DNA of 13,339 nt from an uncultured Collinsella sp. (GTDB taxonomy: Bacteria > Actinomycetota > Coriobacteriia > Coriobacteriales > Coriobacteriaceae), in the NCBI GenBank assembly GCA_958405565.1, contig CATYEN010000059.1, positions 1-13,339 on the forward strand, in the 5' to 3' direction. Below are positions 1 through 8,114 of this stretch, in pieces. Both the position numbers and the translations under genes were made by a program. The notes under the pieces are model-generated. The model was not told where the DNA came from. It did not search any database and was given only the letters and a program-made list of their open reading frames with translations. Position 1 is the stretch's first letter. Every line of letters begins with the position of its first letter.

Positions 1-55
1 GGCCCGATTTTGCCTCTTGACAATGTCCTGCTCATATTAAAAGGAACGTCCCTAA
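1..55 (+). repeat. Left copy of terminal inverted repeat (55 bp exact)
   Basis: Positions 1-55 are the exact reverse complement of 13285-13339. Beyond position 55 there is one mismatch (56), then six more matching bases (57-62), then loss of similarity. Inside are a 9-base dyad GACAATGTC (19-27), a perfect -35-like TTGACA (17-22) reading into the window, and a near-palindrome AGGAACGTCCCT (42-53). No transposase is attached in the visible sequence. The true element probably continues outside the window. Confidence 0.9.
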
Positions 56-131
56 GTGCCGGCTGACTGCATTAGGAGTATCATCGTCTGCGCAAATAAG
101 CACGAAAGAGCATATTAGAGATTGAGAGCGT

Positions 132-1514
132 ATGGCAGACACCGCATCTAAGCACATTGACATGACCACCGGCTCGCTGTGGCGCAATATTCCCCTGTTC
201 GCCTTCCCCGTGGCCGCCACGAGCATCTTAGAGCAGCTGTCGAACCTCATCGCCACGGTCATCATCGGTAACTTCTCGGGCGACCAGGGAACCCTCGCCA
301 TGGCGGCGGTCGGCTCCAATGTTCCGCTTACCAGTCTTATGCTCAACCTGTTTATCGGCATGTCGCTTGGCTCCAACGTGGTCATCGCCAACGCTATCGG
401 CCGCAACGATCAGAACATGGTCAACCGCGCCGTCCACACCTCGATTCTCATGGCGCTTGTGGGCTTTGTCGTCATCGCGCTGGGCGAGATCTTTGCCGAG
501 CCCATGCTCGCCGCGCTCAACGTTCCCGCCGAAACCATGCCGCTCGCCTCGCTCTACCTGCGCGTCTTTTTGCTCAGCATGCCCTCGATCTTGCTCTACA
601 ACTTTGAGGCCGCGATCTTCCGCTCCGTCGGCATCACCCGCATGCCGCTGCAGGCGCTTGCCGTGTCCACCGTCCTCAACATTGGCCTGGACCTCATCTT
701 TGTCCCCGTACTCCACTGGGGCGTCGCGGGCGTCGCCATCGCCACCGCCATCGCCTACACCGTCAGCGCCGCTACGCTCTTTATCCGTCTGCTCAAGACC
801 GACTCCGTCGTCCGCGTCACCCCACGCGACTTAGGCTTAGACCCCGTCGCCCTCAGGCGCATCGTCAAGATCGGCCTGCCCGCCGGTATCCAAAGCGCCG
901 TCTTTGCCGTCGCCAACATCATCATCCAGTCTGCTATCAACAGCCTGGGCACCGAGGTCATGGCGGCATCGAGCGCCGCCATGAGCCTAGAGTACGTGTG
1001 CTACAACCTGCTCAACAGCTTTAGCCAGGCCTGCACCACCTTTGTGGGGCAAAACCACGGCGCTCGCCAGATCGACCGCTGCACCAAGACGCTCAAGGTC
1101 TGCCTGGTCGAAGGCGGCATCGTCGCGCTCACCACCATCGTCATCATCGTCGGTCTGGGGCGCGAGATCCTATCGCTCTTTAACAGCGACCCCAACATCG
1201 TCTCGATCGGCTATATCCGCGTGTGCTCGATCTTCCCTGCCTACGCCTTTAGCATGTTCTACGAAAACATGTCCGGCTACCTGCGCGGCTTTGGCATCTC
1301 GCTTATGCCCGCCCTCATCACCATGATCTGCGTCTGCGGCATTCGCTTCTATTGGGTATTCTGCGTGTTCCCGCACTTCCGCACCTTTGCGAACATCATG
1401 ATGGTCTACCCCATCAGCCTGGGCACCACGGCGTTCTTTATGGTCGTGGCGGTACTACTCTGCCACCCGGCACGCACCTATCGCGCCGCCCAAGCCAAAG
1501 CGACGGCCCACTAA
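132..1514 (+). CDS. MATE family multidrug/cation antiporter
   Basis: A 460-residue polytopic membrane protein of the usual MATE length (about 450-460 residues, 12 predicted helices). MATE pumps export cationic drugs or metabolites across the cytoplasmic membrane in exchange for Na+ or H+. The N-terminus has the family pattern of a short polar stretch, a first helix (about residues 19-40), a loop with IGNF, and then the AMAAVGSN and GSNVVIANAIGRND segments (about 57-93), which match the conserved first-half motifs. A second half of similar hydrophobic layout follows. The start at 132 has only a weak GAGAG Shine-Dalgarno sequence (124-128), but no other in-frame upstream start exists. It stands alone and converges with the LysR gene 27 bp downstream. 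No terminator hairpin is visible between them. The substrate cannot be told from sequence, so a DinF/NorM subfamily name would be a guess. Confidence 0.92.
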   Translation: MADTASKHIDMTTGSLWRNIPLFAFPVAATSILEQLSNLIATVIIGNFSGDQGTLAMAAVGSNVPLTSLMLNLFIGMSLGSNVVIANAIGRNDQNMVNRAVHTSILMALVGFVVIALGEIFAEPMLAALNVPAETMPLASLYLRVFLLSMPSILLYNFEAAIFRSVGITRMPLQALAVSTVLNIGLDLIFVPVLHWGVAGVAIATAIAYTVSAATLFIRLLKTDSVVRVTPRDLGLDPVALRRIVKIGLPAGIQSAVFAVANIIIQSAINSLGTEVMAASSAAMSLEYVCYNLLNSFSQACTTFVGQNHGARQIDRCTKTLKVCLVEGGIVALTTIVIIVGLGREILSLFNSDPNIVSIGYIRVCSIFPAYAFSMFYENMSGYLRGFGISLMPALITMICVCGIRFYWVFCVFPHFRTFANIMMVYPISLGTTAFFMVVAVLLCHPARTYRAAQAKATAH

Positions 1515-1541
1515 ACACCGCACTCAACGTCACGCCAGTCA

Positions 1542-2408
1542 TTAATTGACAATATGCGAGCTCATATAGTCGATAAAACGCCTCGTGGCGATAGGCATGG
1601 TGTCCCAGCTGCGCCAAGCTGCCACCACGTCGCGCGAGGGAGCATGCACGATGGGACGTACGCGAATATCGGCCCGCATGCCCTCGACGGTACGGCGATA
1701 GAGCATACTCACGCCCAGACCCTCTTCCACCATCGCCATGATGGTGTAGTCGTCGGTTACCTCACTCGTCACGTGTGGCGACAGCCCATGCGCCGTAAAT
1801 GCATCGAGCACTAGGCTCTGCTCGCCCTCATCCAACAGTACAAACGGCTCGGACGCCAGGTCGGCAAGCGTCACCTTTTCCTTTGCCGTTAGCGGATGCG
1901 CGGTCGGCAACAATGCCACCAACTCGTCGTGATAGACCACGCGCTTCTCGAGCCCAGCGGTAAACCCGCGCGCCGTAAAGCAAAAATCCACCACGCCGTC
2001 GTGCACCCATTGAGCGTTGCGCGTGTAATCGCCCTGCTTGAGGGTAAAGCGTACGCCAGGATGCAGAGCCCCAAAGTCGCGAATCACGCGCGGCAATACG
2101 GTACGGCTCACGTTAGTAAACGTCGCAATGCGAATATCAGTCGAGGAAAGTCCCAGCAACTCCTGACGCTTACCCTCAAGCTCGGCCTCGGCAGTTACGA
2201 TTTGGCGCAGATACGGCAGGTACTGCTTGCCGTCGCGCGTAAGCGAGACACCTTGCTTACCGCGCTCGATAAGCGTGGTACCCAGCTCGCGCTCGAGCGC
2301 CTTGACGGCCTGGCTCACCGCACTTTGTGTATAGCCCAGCTCATCGGCTGCGCCCTTAAGACTGCCACGATCGACCACCATACAAACAATCTGATACCGC
2401 GATGCCAT
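1542..2408 (-). CDS. LysR family transcriptional regulator
   Basis: A 288-residue protein of normal LTTR length. Residues about 3-62 form the winged helix-turn-helix, with the typical GSLKGAADELGYTQSAVSQ recognition region (about 15-33) and the LFERT-like wing replaced by LIERGKQGVSLT. Residues about 89-285 form the periplasmic-binding-protein-like effector domain (for example IRIATFTNVSRTVLP and VTDDYTIMAMVEEGLGVSMLY). The start is fixed by a strong Shine-Dalgarno TGGAGG at 2413-2418, four bases from ATG. The gene is divergent from an EamA transporter across 158 bp, the classic arrangement in which an LTTR controls its neighbour and itself. That the transporter is its target is inference. 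The effector is unknown. Confidence 0.93.
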   Translation of the reverse strand: MASRYQIVCMVVDRGSLKGAADELGYTQSAVSQAVKALERELGTTLIERGKQGVSLTRDGKQYLPYLRQIVTAEAELEGKRQELLGLSSTDIRIATFTNVSRTVLPRVIRDFGALHPGVRFTLKQGDYTRNAQWVHDGVVDFCFTARGFTAGLEKRVVYHDELVALLPTAHPLTAKEKVTLADLASEPFVLLDEGEQSLVLDAFTAHGLSPHVTSEVTDDYTIMAMVEEGLGVSMLYRRTVEGMRADIRVRPIVHAPSRDVVAAWRSWDTMPIATRRFIDYMSSHIVN

Positions 2409-2566
2409 CGTGCCTCCACATCAATGCAGCCGTAAAACGTTTTGCCAGCGCTTTTTCTTTCAACATTAGCATTTCTTAATCATACTGAAGATACATTCGC
2501 TTTACTACATCAACATCTGGGAGCAGAATCCTTTTTGCGAAACCGTTCTGTAACAAAAGGAGTCCC
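2409..2566. promoter_or_regulatory. Divergent LysR/EamA control region with candidate LTTR site
   Basis: This 158-bp divergent intergenic region holds two dyads: a perfect AAAACGTTTT (2434-2443) near the LysR start, and ATTA-N8-TAAT (2465-2480), which also contains a T-N11-A core, the general LTTR binding pattern. The region is AT-richer than the genes around it. I could not place a convincing -35/-10 pair for either gene. Sites of this kind are easy to find by chance, so the assignment is weak. Confidence 0.35.
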
Positions 2567-3469
2567 ATGGATCGCAAAAAAGCAATCGCGCTCTCGTTTT
2601 CCGTTCCCGTCGCATGGGGCTTTTCGTACCCCCTCATGAAGATCGGCATGGACAGCATGAACGCCACGAGCATCGTTGCGCTGCGCTGCATCATCGCCTT
2701 TGCGGCCTGTCTGCTGCTCTTCCACAAGCGCGCTTTCCGCATCAATCGCGACCTTATGGTTCGCGCCGCCATCATCGGCGCCATCATGGCAACCGAGCTC
2801 ACCTGCATGTGCCTGGGCTCTAGCCTTACCTCCGCCTCCACCGCCGGCTTTTTGCAGAGCCTGACGGTCGTGATCGTGCCGTTTGCCAATGCGACCCTGC
2901 TGCGTCGTGCCCCCGAGCGCAAGGTGCTCGTCGGCACCGCCATTGTCACCTGCGGTATGCTGCTGCTCTCGGGTGCCGACTTTACCAGCCTGAATCCCGG
3001 CGCGATTATCATGTTGCTCTCGGCCTTTATCTATGCCAGCCACATTATCGTAGCCAAGCGCTTTGTCGAAGAAGTCGACCCACTGGCCCTGGGTGTTTGG
3101 CAGCTGGGCTTTGGCGGTCTGTTCTCGGGCATCGCCGCGTGCACCTTTGGCGGCTTCACGCTTCCCAGCACGCCCAACGAGATCGTCGTTGTCGTCGCGC
3201 TCGCACTCATCTGCTCTGCCTACGGCTTTATCACCCAGACGCTCGTGCAGCCCCACGTGCCCGCCGAGACCACCGGCTTTGCCTTCTCGCTCGAGCCGGT
3301 CTGCTCCGCCGTTTTCTCGTTTTTCCTGGTCGGCGAGGTCCTAAGCCCCATCGCCTTCTTTGGCGCCGCCCTCATCCTCACCGGCGTCATGGTGGCAACC
3401 GTTGAGCTCCCGCGCCTTCGCGCGCATGGACAGGCTCACATGGCAGGAGCGCCCGAGCACGTCTCCTAA
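2567..3469 (+). CDS. EamA/DMT family transporter
   Basis: A 300-residue protein with ten predicted transmembrane helices arranged as two EamA repeats (about residues 6-137 and 145-280), the standard architecture of drug/metabolite exporters of the inner membrane (10 TMS, about 300 aa). The first repeat opens with VPVAWGFSYPLMKIG, matching the family's WG.. first helix, and has ALRCIIAF and GFLQSLTVVIVPFAN. The second repeat carries FAFSLEPVCSAVFSFFLVGEVLSP, the most conserved EamA segment (E then P..A....GE). The Shine-Dalgarno AAAAGGAG (2555-2562) is four bases from the ATG. It is divergent from the LysR regulator, which is its likely controller. Substrates in this family include amino acids, nucleosides and drugs, and none can be chosen here. 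Confidence 0.93.
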   Translation: MDRKKAIALSFSVPVAWGFSYPLMKIGMDSMNATSIVALRCIIAFAACLLLFHKRAFRINRDLMVRAAIIGAIMATELTCMCLGSSLTSASTAGFLQSLTVVIVPFANATLLRRAPERKVLVGTAIVTCGMLLLSGADFTSLNPGAIIMLLSAFIYASHIIVAKRFVEEVDPLALGVWQLGFGGLFSGIAACTFGGFTLPSTPNEIVVVVALALICSAYGFITQTLVQPHVPAETTGFAFSLEPVCSAVFSFFLVGEVLSPIAFFGAALILTGVMVATVELPRLRAHGQAHMAGAPEHVS

Positions 3470-3556
3470 TCCCCGTTCTTCGCGCAGTCGCAGCGTAAAG
3501 GCCATCGGACGCCCTTACAATAGATGCCAGCAAAGCATCTGCCACAAAGGAGCCCC
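3470..3556 (+). promoter_or_regulatory. ung leader: -10 TACAAT and small hairpin
   Basis: TACAAT (3516-3521) is a plausible -10 for ung, but no good -35 lies at the right spacing. Just downstream, AGATGC (3522-3527) pairs with GCATCT (3535-3540) across a 7-base loop, ending a few bases before the Shine-Dalgarno. If transcription starts at the usual distance from this -10, the hairpin would sit at the very 5' end of the mRNA. No terminator is visible for the upstream EamA gene. Confidence 0.35.
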
Positions 3557-4282
3557 ATGGACACCGCAACTCGCGACCGTAACATAGCAACTTGGTTGGG
3601 CGATGCGCCGCAGCCGGTACGTGCCACCACGAACCAGTTGCTCGAGCGCATCGCCCTTTTACGTGCCGAGCAGACGATCTACCCGGCGCAGGACGACATC
3701 CTCAACGCGCTTGCCTACACGCCGGCCGACCAGGTCAAGGTTGTCATCTTGGGTCAGGACCCGTATCACGGACCCAACCAGGCCATGGGACTATCGTTCT
3801 CGGTTCCCGCGACGCAAACCAAGCTGCCGCCCAGCCTGTGCAACATCTATAAGGAACTCAAAGCGGACCTGGGCTGTCCCATCCCCGCCACGGGCGACCT
3901 AACGCCATGGGCGCAGCAGGGCGTCTTACTCCTTAACACCACGCTCACCGTACGTGAGCATGCTGCCAACTCACACGCCAAGCTAGGCTGGAGCACCTTA
4001 ACCGACTACATCATCGAGTGCTGCTGCCAGCTGCCCCAACCGGTAGTCTTTTTGGCGTGGGGACGCTTTGCTCAGCAGATGGTCGAAGGCAAGCTCGCCG
4101 CAACCGGCACGGGCGAGGCGACCGGCAAGTTTTGCCTGGCTTCCACGCACCCCTCGCCGCTTTCGGCCAACCGCGACACGGCAGAACTCCCCGCTTTTAT
4201 GGGGTCGCGCCCCTTCTCAGCTGCCAATCGGCTACTCGAACAGCACGGCTCGACCCCCGTCAACTGGACTTGCCTCGGCTAA
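3557..4282 (+). CDS. ung: Uracil-DNA glycosylase (family 1)
   Basis: A 241-residue enzyme that removes uracil from DNA, starting base-excision repair. All family-1 UDG motifs are visible: GQDPYHG (residues 66-72) with catalytic Asp68 and the water/uracil-pocket residues after it; the substrate Phe in LSFSV (79-83); LLLN (124-127) with the uracil-specific Asn127; and HPSPLSA (198-204) with the transition-state His198 and minor-groove loop. Length fits bacterial Ung (about 220-240 residues). An in-frame ATG at 3524 exists, but the start at 3557 is preferred: it has AAAGGAG (3546-3552) at normal spacing, whereas the upstream start has none and would place the hairpin and SD inside the coding region. 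It is a single gene ending in a strong terminator. Confidence 0.96.
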   Translation: MDTATRDRNIATWLGDAPQPVRATTNQLLERIALLRAEQTIYPAQDDILNALAYTPADQVKVVILGQDPYHGPNQAMGLSFSVPATQTKLPPSLCNIYKELKADLGCPIPATGDLTPWAQQGVLLLNTTLTVREHAANSHAKLGWSTLTDYIIECCCQLPQPVVFLAWGRFAQQMVEGKLAATGTGEATGKFCLASTHPSPLSANRDTAELPAFMGSRPFSAANRLLEQHGSTPVNWTCLG

Positions 4283-4296
4283 AAATCAATACATCA

Positions 4297-4336
4297 AAAA
4301 CGCGCCCGACGGCAATCTTGCCATCGGGCGCGTTTT
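4297..4336. terminator. Bidirectional terminator between ung and the SDR gene
   Basis: AAAACGCGCCCGA (4297-4309) pairs perfectly with TCGGGCGCGTTTT (4324-4336). The stem continues after one mismatch with GGCAA/TTGCC around a tiny loop. It gives a T run at the end of either strand: TTTT then CTAC on plus, and TTTTT on minus. It lies between two convergent genes, and the minus-strand SDR stop codon (4337-4339) touches the stem. Confidence 0.9.
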
Positions 4337-5017
4337 CTACTCGGGCCAGATAAACTGGGTGCGGCCGGCCTCGCCACCATCGATCAGCAGGCTCTGCCCG
4401 GTCATAAACCGGTTGGTCACGCCCACAAAGTAGATCCACTCAGCGATCTCTTGGGCGGTGGCCCAGCGTTTAAGCGGCGTGAGCTCCATAATCTGGTTCC
4501 ACAGGTGTTCGTCTTCCATCACGCAACGGTTGAGCGGCGTGATAACGCCGCCCGGGTCCACACTGTTGACGATGGCCTGCGGCGCCAGGCGGTTTGCAAG
4601 GTTCTTGGTGTAGGCGATAACGCCGCCCTTGCTGGCAGCATAGGTGGGAAACTCCGATCCCGTATGTCCGCTCGCCGACCCCACATTGACCACGGATTTG
4701 ATAGCCGGCGTCGGCTTGGCGGCAAGCCCCTCCCCCACAAAGGCATAGCGCTCGGTCACGTTGATGGTGCCACGCAGGTTGGCGGCAATGTCGTCGGCCG
4801 AATCCTGCACACCGGCAACATTCACGATTACCTGAGGCTCAAGGTCGCCTGGAAACGAGTTAGGCTCGCGTATATCAACGATCAGATGGCGGTAGCGCTC
4901 GTGTTCGACCGCCGCCGGCAGCAGGTCAAAGCCCACGACCTCGTGGCCCTCGTCCAAAAAGCGCTGCACGCACGCGGCTCCGATACCGCCCGAAGCGCCC
5001 GTGATCAAAACCCGCAT
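4337..5017 (-). CDS. Short-chain dehydrogenase/reductase (SDR)
   Basis: A 226-residue classical SDR, a Rossmann-fold NAD(P)-dependent oxidoreductase; a soluble cytoplasmic place is inferred. Visible motifs: the dinucleotide loop TGASGGIG (residues 6-13); Asp31 at the end of the second strand, which points to NAD(H) rather than NADP(H); NVAG (66-69); the catalytic Ser114 in NVGSAS; YAASK with Tyr126 and Lys130; and VDPGGVITP (153-161) after the active site. The C-terminal MTGQSLLIDGG (205-215) is the usual end of the fold. It is slightly shorter than the common 245-255 residues. It is the second gene of a pair: its Shine-Dalgarno AAGGAG (5023-5028) overlaps the stop codon of the VUT gene, and only 9 bases separate stop and start, so translation is probably coupled. 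The substrate is unknown. Confidence 0.93.
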   Translation of the reverse strand: MRVLITGASGGIGAACVQRFLDEGHEVVGFDLLPAAVEHERYRHLIVDIREPNSFPGDLEPQVIVNVAGVQDSADDIAANLRGTINVTERYAFVGEGLAAKPTPAIKSVVNVGSASGHTGSEFPTYAASKGGVIAYTKNLANRLAPQAIVNSVDPGGVITPLNRCVMEDEHLWNQIMELTPLKRWATAQEIAEWIYFVGVTNRFMTGQSLLIDGGEAGRTQFIWPE

Positions 5018-5026
5018 ACTTGCTCC

Positions 5027-5749
5027 TTAGGCGGTTGCGTGGCGCTCGAGGTACTCGGCGCCCACATTCTCACGCTCCCAGCCACGCACGACCTTGTAGC
5101 CCACGGGGCTCAGGAAGACCTCGCACAGCAGCTCGGCAACAGCGCCGGTCAGCGAGCACATAAGGACCTGCACCCAGGTCCAACCAAAGAACGTATGGCT
5201 CACCACAATGGCAAAGACCAGGTTGTCGATAAACTGGCCAACACCCGTGGACACATAGGAACGGAAGGCGAAGCTCGCAAAGTTATTCTTTTTGAGCATA
5301 CGGCCGAGCGACTGGTTGAGCGTGGAATTAACCACGGCAGAAACGAGCATTGCCAGCGAAGAGCCCAGCACCACGTACCAGGTGCCGCCAATGGTGGCGT
5401 TAAGGGCGCTGTTGACCTCGATCATGCCCGTGTCGTAGTAGGCGCCCCACATGCCGGGCGTGAGCGAGCATGCCCAAAAACACAGGCTCACGGCCAGGTT
5501 GACCAGCAGCGCGAGGATAGAGATTTTGATGGATGCCTTGGCGCCAAAGCGCTTGCAGATCATGTCCTGGCACAAAAACGAAACCCAGCTCACCACAAAG
5601 CCGCAATCGAGTGCCAGATACGGCAGGCTGATAAGCTCTTTGTTGGCCAGCAGGTTCATCATGATGACGCTCACGAAAAACAGCGAAACCGTTGCCGCGG
5701 GAATGCTCCGCAACAGGACCTTGTAGTCCTCCATGACCTTCTTGATCAT
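5027..5749 (-). CDS. VUT/YhhQ family queuosine-precursor transporter
   Basis: A 240-residue membrane protein with about six predicted helices that resembles the COG1738 YhhQ family (Vut_1), inner-membrane importers of queuosine precursors such as preQ0/preQ1 or queuine for tRNA modification. Family-like features: an early segment SVIMMNLLANKELISL (27-42); QDMICKRFGAKAS (61-73), corresponding to the D....YG.K.A loop; and RSYVSTGVGQFIDNLVF (163-179), corresponding to the conserved R..S...GQ..D segment with Gln172 and Asp175. AAAGGAG (5756-5762) sets the start. It is first in an operon with an SDR, has its own promoter (5835-5863), and its leader folds into a hairpin. No queuosine biosynthesis gene is in the window, which would suit a salvage-only cell. 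The substrate is inferred from family. Confidence 0.85.
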   Translation of the reverse strand: MIKKVMEDYKVLLRSIPAATVSLFFVSVIMMNLLANKELISLPYLALDCGFVVSWVSFLCQDMICKRFGAKASIKISILALLVNLAVSLCFWACSLTPGMWGAYYDTGMIEVNSALNATIGGTWYVVLGSSLAMLVSAVVNSTLNQSLGRMLKKNNFASFAFRSYVSTGVGQFIDNLVFAIVVSHTFFGWTWVQVLMCSLTGAVAELLCEVFLSPVGYKVVRGWERENVGAEYLERHATA

Positions 5750-5763
5750 TATGTACTCCTTTG

Positions 5764-5828
5764 GTTTTAGGTTTAACGAGCAGGATATCGGACCCGAACT
5801 GCTCGGACGCCCCGGTCTTGAGACGACG
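5764..5828 (-). promoter_or_regulatory. Structured leader of the VUT-SDR operon (possible riboswitch)
   Basis: In the minus-strand leader, CGAGCAG (5799-5805) pairs perfectly with CTGCTCG (5777-5783) around a 15-base loop. An A-rich tail follows, with two ACC triplets that can pair with GGT in the loop, and then the AAAGGAG Shine-Dalgarno. A competing fold, CCGA with TCGG, uses the same bases. This layout of hairpin, A-rich tail and possible pseudoknot near the SD recalls preQ1 riboswitches, and the gene would fit. However, I do not see the preQ1-I consensus, so this is only a candidate. Confidence 0.3.
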
Positions 5829-5834
5829 GTGGGT

Positions 5835-5863
5835 ATGATAGCCGCTCACACGGCATCAGGCAA
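5835..5863 (-). promoter_or_regulatory. Promoter of the VUT-SDR operon
   Basis: On the minus strand TTGCCT (5858-5863) and TATCAT (5835-5840) are 17 bases apart, matching the -35/-10 consensus at 4 of 6 and 5 of 6 positions. It sits just downstream of the prfC terminator and about 85 bases before the VUT start, leaving a leader long enough to hold the hairpin at 5777-5805. Confidence 0.6.
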
Positions 5864-5868
5864 GTAAA

Positions 5869-5900
5869 CGGCGCGGCAGCCCCGCAGGGCCACCGCGCCG
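5869..5900 (-). terminator. Terminator of prfC
   Basis: CGGCGCGG/CCGCGCCG (5869-5876 with 5893-5900) forms an 8-bp stem. A two-base internal loop, GCCC/GGGC and a 4-base loop follow. On the minus strand the hairpin begins six bases after the prfC stop, and TTTACTT comes after it. The T run is modest. Confidence 0.7.
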
Positions 5901-5905
5901 ATGCG

Positions 5906-7519
<1,614 letters not shown>

Positions 7520-7566
7520 GCGGATCCTTTCTTGCATTGAGTGCATTACGTCGTTGTAACCGCACT

Positions 7567-7572
7567 ATTGTA
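7567..7572 (-). promoter_or_regulatory. Probable -10 box of prfC
   Basis: TACAAT on the minus strand lies 47 bases upstream of the prfC start codon. No good -35 is found at 16-18 bases, so the call rests on the -10 and its position. Confidence 0.4.
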
Positions 7573-7604
7573 GCCGCGAAATCCCGATCTAGGGCACCTA
7601 TCAG

Positions 7605-7653
7605 GACAAATTCATCAGTCAGGGCCGGGCAGCCGGCCCAATCCGAATTTGTC
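7605..7653. repeat. Compound 49-bp palindrome between prfC and the GntR operon
   Basis: GACAAATTC (7605-7613) is the exact inverse of GAATTTGTC (7645-7653). Nested inside, GGGCCGG (7622-7628) is the inverse of CCGGCCC (7633-7639) around a 4-base loop. The two stems are separated by 8 unpaired bases on one side and 5 on the other. It lies between two divergent promoters and should be in neither main transcript. It may be an operator, an insulating terminator or a small interspersed palindrome. Confidence 0.7.
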
Positions 7654-7655
7654 TC

Positions 7656-7685
7656 TTGCGTAACTGTGCATAGTGTATCTATACT
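7656..7685 (+). promoter_or_regulatory. Promoter of the GntR-ABC operon
   Basis: TTGCGT (7656-7661) and TATACT (7680-7685) are 18 bases apart, with the -10 matching at 5 of 6 positions. The expected start of transcription is near 7691-7693, about 40 bases before the GTG codon. The -10 is embedded in the dyad GTATCTATAC (7675-7684). Confidence 0.6.
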
Positions 7686-7711
7686 GTGCTTACCGGTTAT
7701 ATACACGTGTA
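7673..7711 (+). promoter_or_regulatory. Candidate operator of the GntR/YtrA-type repressor
   Basis: GTGTATCTA (7673-7681) and TATATACAC (7698-7706) are inverted copies with one mismatch, flanking the predicted transcription start. The right arm overlaps a perfect 10-base palindrome TACACGTGTA (7702-7711), and ACCGGT (7692-7697) lies between. Small YtrA-type repressors commonly bind such dyads over their own promoter. Autoregulation here is inferred from position. Confidence 0.45.
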
Positions 7712-7733
7712 GCCCATCAGCTAAGGAGCCGCT

Positions 7734-8114
7734 GTGGACATCATCCTATCCAATTCGAGCGACAAGCCCATCTACGAGCAAATAGCCTCGCAAGTCAAAG
7801 CTCAGATCCTTTCGGGCACGCTCGCGGCGGGGGCCAAACTCCCCAGCATCCGTGCACTCGCGAGCGATCTTGGCGTGAGCGTCATCACCACCAAGCGCGC
7901 TTACGCCGACCTGGAGCAACTCGGCTTTATCTGCACCGTGCAGGGCAAAGGCTGCTTTGTCGCCGAGGGCAACCAGGAGCTCTTGCGCGAAAACCAGCTC
8001 TGCCATATCGAAGAACTGCTTGCGAAAGCGGCGAGCCAAGCCGAAGCCCTGGGCGTTACGCGCGACAAGCTGCACGAGATGCTCGACCTGGTAGTCCCCG
8101 AAACCATGCAGTAG
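7734..8114 (+). CDS. GntR family (YtrA subfamily) transcriptional regulator
   Basis: A 126-residue protein with a GntR winged helix-turn-helix (about residues 11-78: KPIYEQIASQVK, LPSIRALASDLGVSVITTKRAY, and the wing GKGCFVAEG at 71-79) followed only by about 45 residues of helix. This small C-terminal part, with no effector domain, is typical of the YtrA subfamily, which usually represses an adjacent ABC exporter operon and responds to envelope-active compounds. It starts at GTG, supported by TAAGGAG (7722-7728) five bases upstream. The ABC ATPase gene follows after 23 bases, with the permease after it, and the promoter carries dyads that could be its own operator. The inducing signal is unknown. 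Confidence 0.93.
   Translation: MDIILSNSSDKPIYEQIASQVKAQILSGTLAAGAKLPSIRALASDLGVSVITTKRAYADLEQLGFICTVQGKGCFVAEGNQELLRENQLCHIEELLAKAASQAEALGVTRDKLHEMLDLVVPETMQ

Noticed and set aside
1515..1541. Terminator between the convergent MATE and LysR genes
   Set aside because: The 27-bp spacer and its flanks show no GC-rich hairpin with a T run.
3524..3556. Upstream ATG start for ung
   Set aside because: It has no ribosome site and would translate the leader hairpin and the real Shine-Dalgarno; the ATG at 3557 fits the family's length.
4451..5770. Long plus-strand open frame (439 codons) opposite the VUT and SDR genes
   Set aside because: It spans two well-supported minus-strand genes and has His/Arg/Gln-rich low-quality composition and no recognisable domain.
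7520..7546. Upstream starts for prfC
   Set aside because: AAAGGA sits directly before the ATG at 7519, and RF3 proteins start close to this point.
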